A DNA stretch of 57,069 nt, from positions 1 to 57,069 of the forward strand of contig CALWJA010000045.1 in the NCBI GenBank assembly GCA_944380875.1, given 5' to 3'. The notes beneath the pieces are model-generated. The model was not told the origin of the DNA, ran no database searches, and worked only from the letters and a program-made list of their open reading frames with translations. Each line of letters begins with the position of its first letter. The first letter of the stretch is position 1. Of this stretch, positions 55,175 through 57,069 are shown piece by piece. A program made the position numbers and the translations under genes. Source of the stretch: an uncultured Clostridia bacterium (GTDB taxonomy: Bacteria; Bacillota; Clostridia; Oscillospirales; Acutalibacteraceae).

Positions 55175-56107
55175 TCAGAAAAAGCGGATCTGTTTTTCCA
55201 ATAAAGAGGGAAATTCTTTATCCCGTATCTGAAATTCCGGAAGAAGCCGGCTGCACAGCAAAGGGGAAGAGGGGTCATATTGTTCTATATGTTTCTGCAC
55301 GGAAGGGACACTGTAATTTGCGTAGCAATACCTGCATCCGTTGGGGCAGGTGTTGTAAATCCCTATGTCTACGCTTTCGCAGCAGCCGCATTCTTTCCGT
55401 TGATTTCTGTCTTTCAGGGCACGAAGGGGCATTCCCGCAAGGGAGGAGATCAAAGAAGGATCGATGCAGGAGGAAGGACGAATGGAAAGCCCGGAAAGAT
55501 CTGTCTTTTCGGCGCAGGAGAAAATTTCCAAGCCATAAGCGTAAGCCGTTTTAGCCAGCTGTTGAGCTAGAAATCGTTTCTCTGTCAGGGGTGGATCCAA
55601 AATCTGAAGAAGAGAAATCTGCTTTTTTATCTTGGGATATACATCCAGGAAACTGATAATACAACGGTTTGTGTGTCCCTTTAATCGTTCTGCCAAAAGG
55701 CGGAAATTTTGGAGATGAAATTCTGCTGTGTATTGTTTGGTAAAAAGGATAGGATCATACCGCCATATGACACGTTCTTTCCCGATTCTTTCAGAAAGCT
55801 CGCAGAAAGTGTGAATACGTTCCTCTAAAGAAGGCAGAAAGGGTTCAATATCTTTATAATAGGCGTTTAATGTGAATTGAAAATAGTAGCGATACTTGGA
55901 AAGCCGGGAAAGGTATGGCAGCATGGGAGCAGGGTTTTTGCTCCAGAAAACGATACAGTCTACTCTATCGGGGGAAAGTGGAATCCGGCTGATCTGGGAA
56001 GGATTAATAGGATTTTGGCTATACACAAATCCAGCTTCCAAACAGTTCAAGAACCACTGGGAGTAGTGAGCAGGAATATCCGTTCTGCGGCTTACGCTGA
56101 GAATCAT
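55175..56107 (-). CDS. DUF1848 family protein
   Basis: The 310-residue product matches the DUF1848 family: start MILSVSRRTDIPAHYSQWF, then CIVFWSKNPAPMLPYL, RVIWRYDPILF and a C-terminal NTCPNGCRYCYANYS. The CxxxCxxC cluster near residue 265 resembles a radical-SAM-type [4Fe-4S] site, although it lies at the C-terminus rather than in the usual place. Another conserved Cys pair is ECGCCESVDIG. The reaction is unknown. GGAGGC precedes the ATG. It lies upstream of eno on the same strand but with its own spacing of 113 nt. Confidence 0.85.
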   Translation of the reverse strand: MILSVSRRTDIPAHYSQWFLNCLEAGFVYSQNPINPSQISRIPLSPDRVDCIVFWSKNPAPMLPYLSRLSKYRYYFQFTLNAYYKDIEPFLPSLEERIHTFCELSERIGKERVIWRYDPILFTKQYTAEFHLQNFRLLAERLKGHTNRCIISFLDVYPKIKKQISLLQILDPPLTEKRFLAQQLAKTAYAYGLEIFSCAEKTDLSGLSIRPSSCIDPSLISSLAGMPLRALKDRNQRKECGCCESVDIGIYNTCPNGCRYCYANYSVPSVQKHIEQYDPSSPLLCSRLLPEFQIRDKEFPSLLEKQIRFF

Positions 56108-56275
56108 TCTGTTGCCTCCTTTATGGGAATAGTATGGAACCGGTATTGGTATTCGATATTCATTACATAAAACAACCTATGGGTAAAATCCATATGGTTA
56201 GCAAACGGTTTTATGTATTTTTAGTATCGGGATTGATTTTTTCGCTGTCCATATACAATCTATACCTCAAGAAGA

Positions 56276-56310
56276 AAAAGCCGCTTCCCGTAAAGCCGGA
56301 AGCGGCTTTT
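56276..56310 (-). terminator. Terminator of the P-loop protein gene
   Basis: AAAAGCCGCTTCC pairs with GGAAGCGGCTTTT; on the minus strand CTTTTTCTTCTTG follows. It lies 26 nt after the stop at 56336. The rest of 56108-56335 shows no supported gene. Confidence 0.85.
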
Positions 56311-56335
56311 GTTTAGATTGCCCTACTGCATCCCA

Positions 56336-57001
56336 TTATTTAAGCTTAAAATGTGTTTCCAAAGCGGAAAGCATTTCTTCTCTGGTATCACGACCAGTAT
56401 CTTCGCGGATAAGTGTAAAGAAGCCGCTGTTTTTAAAAGCTTCATACCGTTCTACGCTATTTACCCTTGCTATGCATTTTTTGAAATTCATCAGCGTAGA
56501 TTCCGGATCGGGGCAAGATTCAATGACAGAAAGCAAAAATTGTTTTTCAGGATCATCCCGCTCAAAAAAGCGATCTGCAGACATACTTTGCGGCGATAGC
56601 AGGATCGCTACATGGTCATAATCCGTAATTTGCCATAGTATTTCACAGGGAATATTGGTATCCACAATAACCTTTTTATCAGAAGATAGACGGATCAACT
56701 CGGCTACTTCAAAACCAGCCAATTCTCTGGCGTTTCCATCCATCCAAGCTTCGTATTCATCGGGAGTCCGATTCACAAAGTGCTGCCAGGATGGTTTTGT
56801 ATTCATATAGCAAATATTCGGCTGCGCTTCCGGCGTGGCAATGGATAGAATGGTTTCAAGGTTATAGTTTTCTTCACAGTGGATCATGTTGTGGCGTTTA
56901 GCAAGCATCTTGCACATAGTGGATTTTCCAGCGTATGCTGTTCCGTTAAGGAAATAACAGTTCCGTAGATAATACTTTAAAATATTATTTTCTATTTGCA
57001 T
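56336..57001 (-). CDS. P-loop NTPase/kinase-like protein
   Basis: The 221-residue product has an N-terminal Walker A GTAYAGKST (about residues 20-28) after a short extension, and VIVDTNIPCEILWQ, with a lid-like Arg-rich segment (RFFERDDPEKQF) in the middle. The layout is that of a shikimate/adenylate-kinase-like small-molecule kinase, but I cannot name the substrate. Clostridial relatives are annotated only as hypothetical. I start at the ATG at 57001 with GGTGA upstream; GTG codons just before it (57010 and 57013) are alternatives. The final 68 bases of the window show no gene. Confidence 0.75.
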   Translation of the reverse strand: MQIENNILKYYLRNCYFLNGTAYAGKSTMCKMLAKRHNMIHCEENYNLETILSIATPEAQPNICYMNTKPSWQHFVNRTPDEYEAWMDGNARELAGFEVAELIRLSSDKKVIVDTNIPCEILWQITDYDHVAILLSPQSMSADRFFERDDPEKQFLLSVIESCPDPESTLMNFKKCIARVNSVERYEAFKNSGFFTLIREDTGRDTREEMLSALETHFKLK

Positions 57002-57069
57002 ATTAATCACCACAAAATAATAAAAATAAACACCAATCCCGATTTGAAAATATCAGGATTGATTTCCAG

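Noticed and set aside
56134-56316. Plus-strand 60-codon frame with a hydrophobic stretch near the right end
   Set aside because: It reads through the terminator hairpin of the minus-strand P-loop gene and has no ribosome site, so it is probably chance.

Overview
The window reads as chromosomal DNA of an anaerobic, endospore-forming member of the Clostridia, most likely an Oscillospirales- or Christensenellales-type organism of moderate G+C. The evidence is the full spoIIIA operon plus yunB, an IspH-S1 fusion gene, the rplU-prp-rpmA cluster with a cleavable L27 extension, a formate-tetrahydrofolate ligase, and strong GGAGG-type ribosome sites with frequent TTG starts. No tRNA, rRNA, CRISPR array or insertion sequence was recognised.

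Layout. From 0 to 13.4 kb is an accessory-looking stretch of short, mostly divergent units: a truncated c-di-GMP phosphodiesterase, a rhamnose mutarotase with a previously unlisted 38-residue membrane protein, a DUF5685/DnaJ/membrane-protein triad, an HxlR-controlled flavodoxin-like reductase, a carboxymuconolactone decarboxylase (CMD) protein, a decayed MATE fragment and a frameshifted GNAT gene, a Crp-family regulator divergent from a MATE pump, a LysR regulator divergent from a lipoprotein/CMD-cupin operon, and a methyltransferase. From 13.5 to 19.8 kb is a tightly overlapping operon: rpiR-type regulator, BaiN-like flavoprotein, cmk, two plsC-like acyltransferases and ispH-rpsA. From 19.9 to 25.7 kb lie yunB, a MATE pump, ligA and lysA. 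From 25.9 to 30.8 kb is spoIIIAA-AH. From 31 to 34.8 kb is nusB, a TsaD-like gene, xseA, xseB and ispA; then rplU-prp-rpmA, obgE and mrnC to 37.7 kb. From 37.9 to 44.3 kb lie an Asn/Thr/Lys-rich 48-residue gene, rsmF, ilvE, a pseudouridine synthase and a polar amino-acid ABC transporter. From 44.4 to 57 kb are a SEDS (RodA/FtsW) gene, a two-component system, fhs, tsaE-tsaB, rpiB, upp, a VOC protein, eno, a DUF1848 protein and a P-loop protein.

How it works together. Most of the right three quarters is housekeeping: isoprenoid precursor and chain synthesis, translation and ribosome assembly, DNA repair, phospholipid acylation, tRNA modification, C1 metabolism and the mother-cell side of the SpoIIIA-SpoIIQ channel. 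The signals I consider most worth checking are regulatory. They are a nusB leader with a boxA-like element and a terminator/antiterminator pair; a Shine-Dalgarno and ATG inside ispH-rpsA that could release a free S1; phased 11-bp repeats before the response regulator; a palindrome at about -41.5 of the MATE promoter beside a Crp-type gene; LysR-type sites at about -66 and -40; paired operators on the amino-acid transporter promoter; and the small Asn-rich gene with a sporulation-like -10 box. I did not find a clearly unprecedented multi-gene system. The DUF5685/DnaJ/membrane triad is the best candidate for an uncharacterised one.
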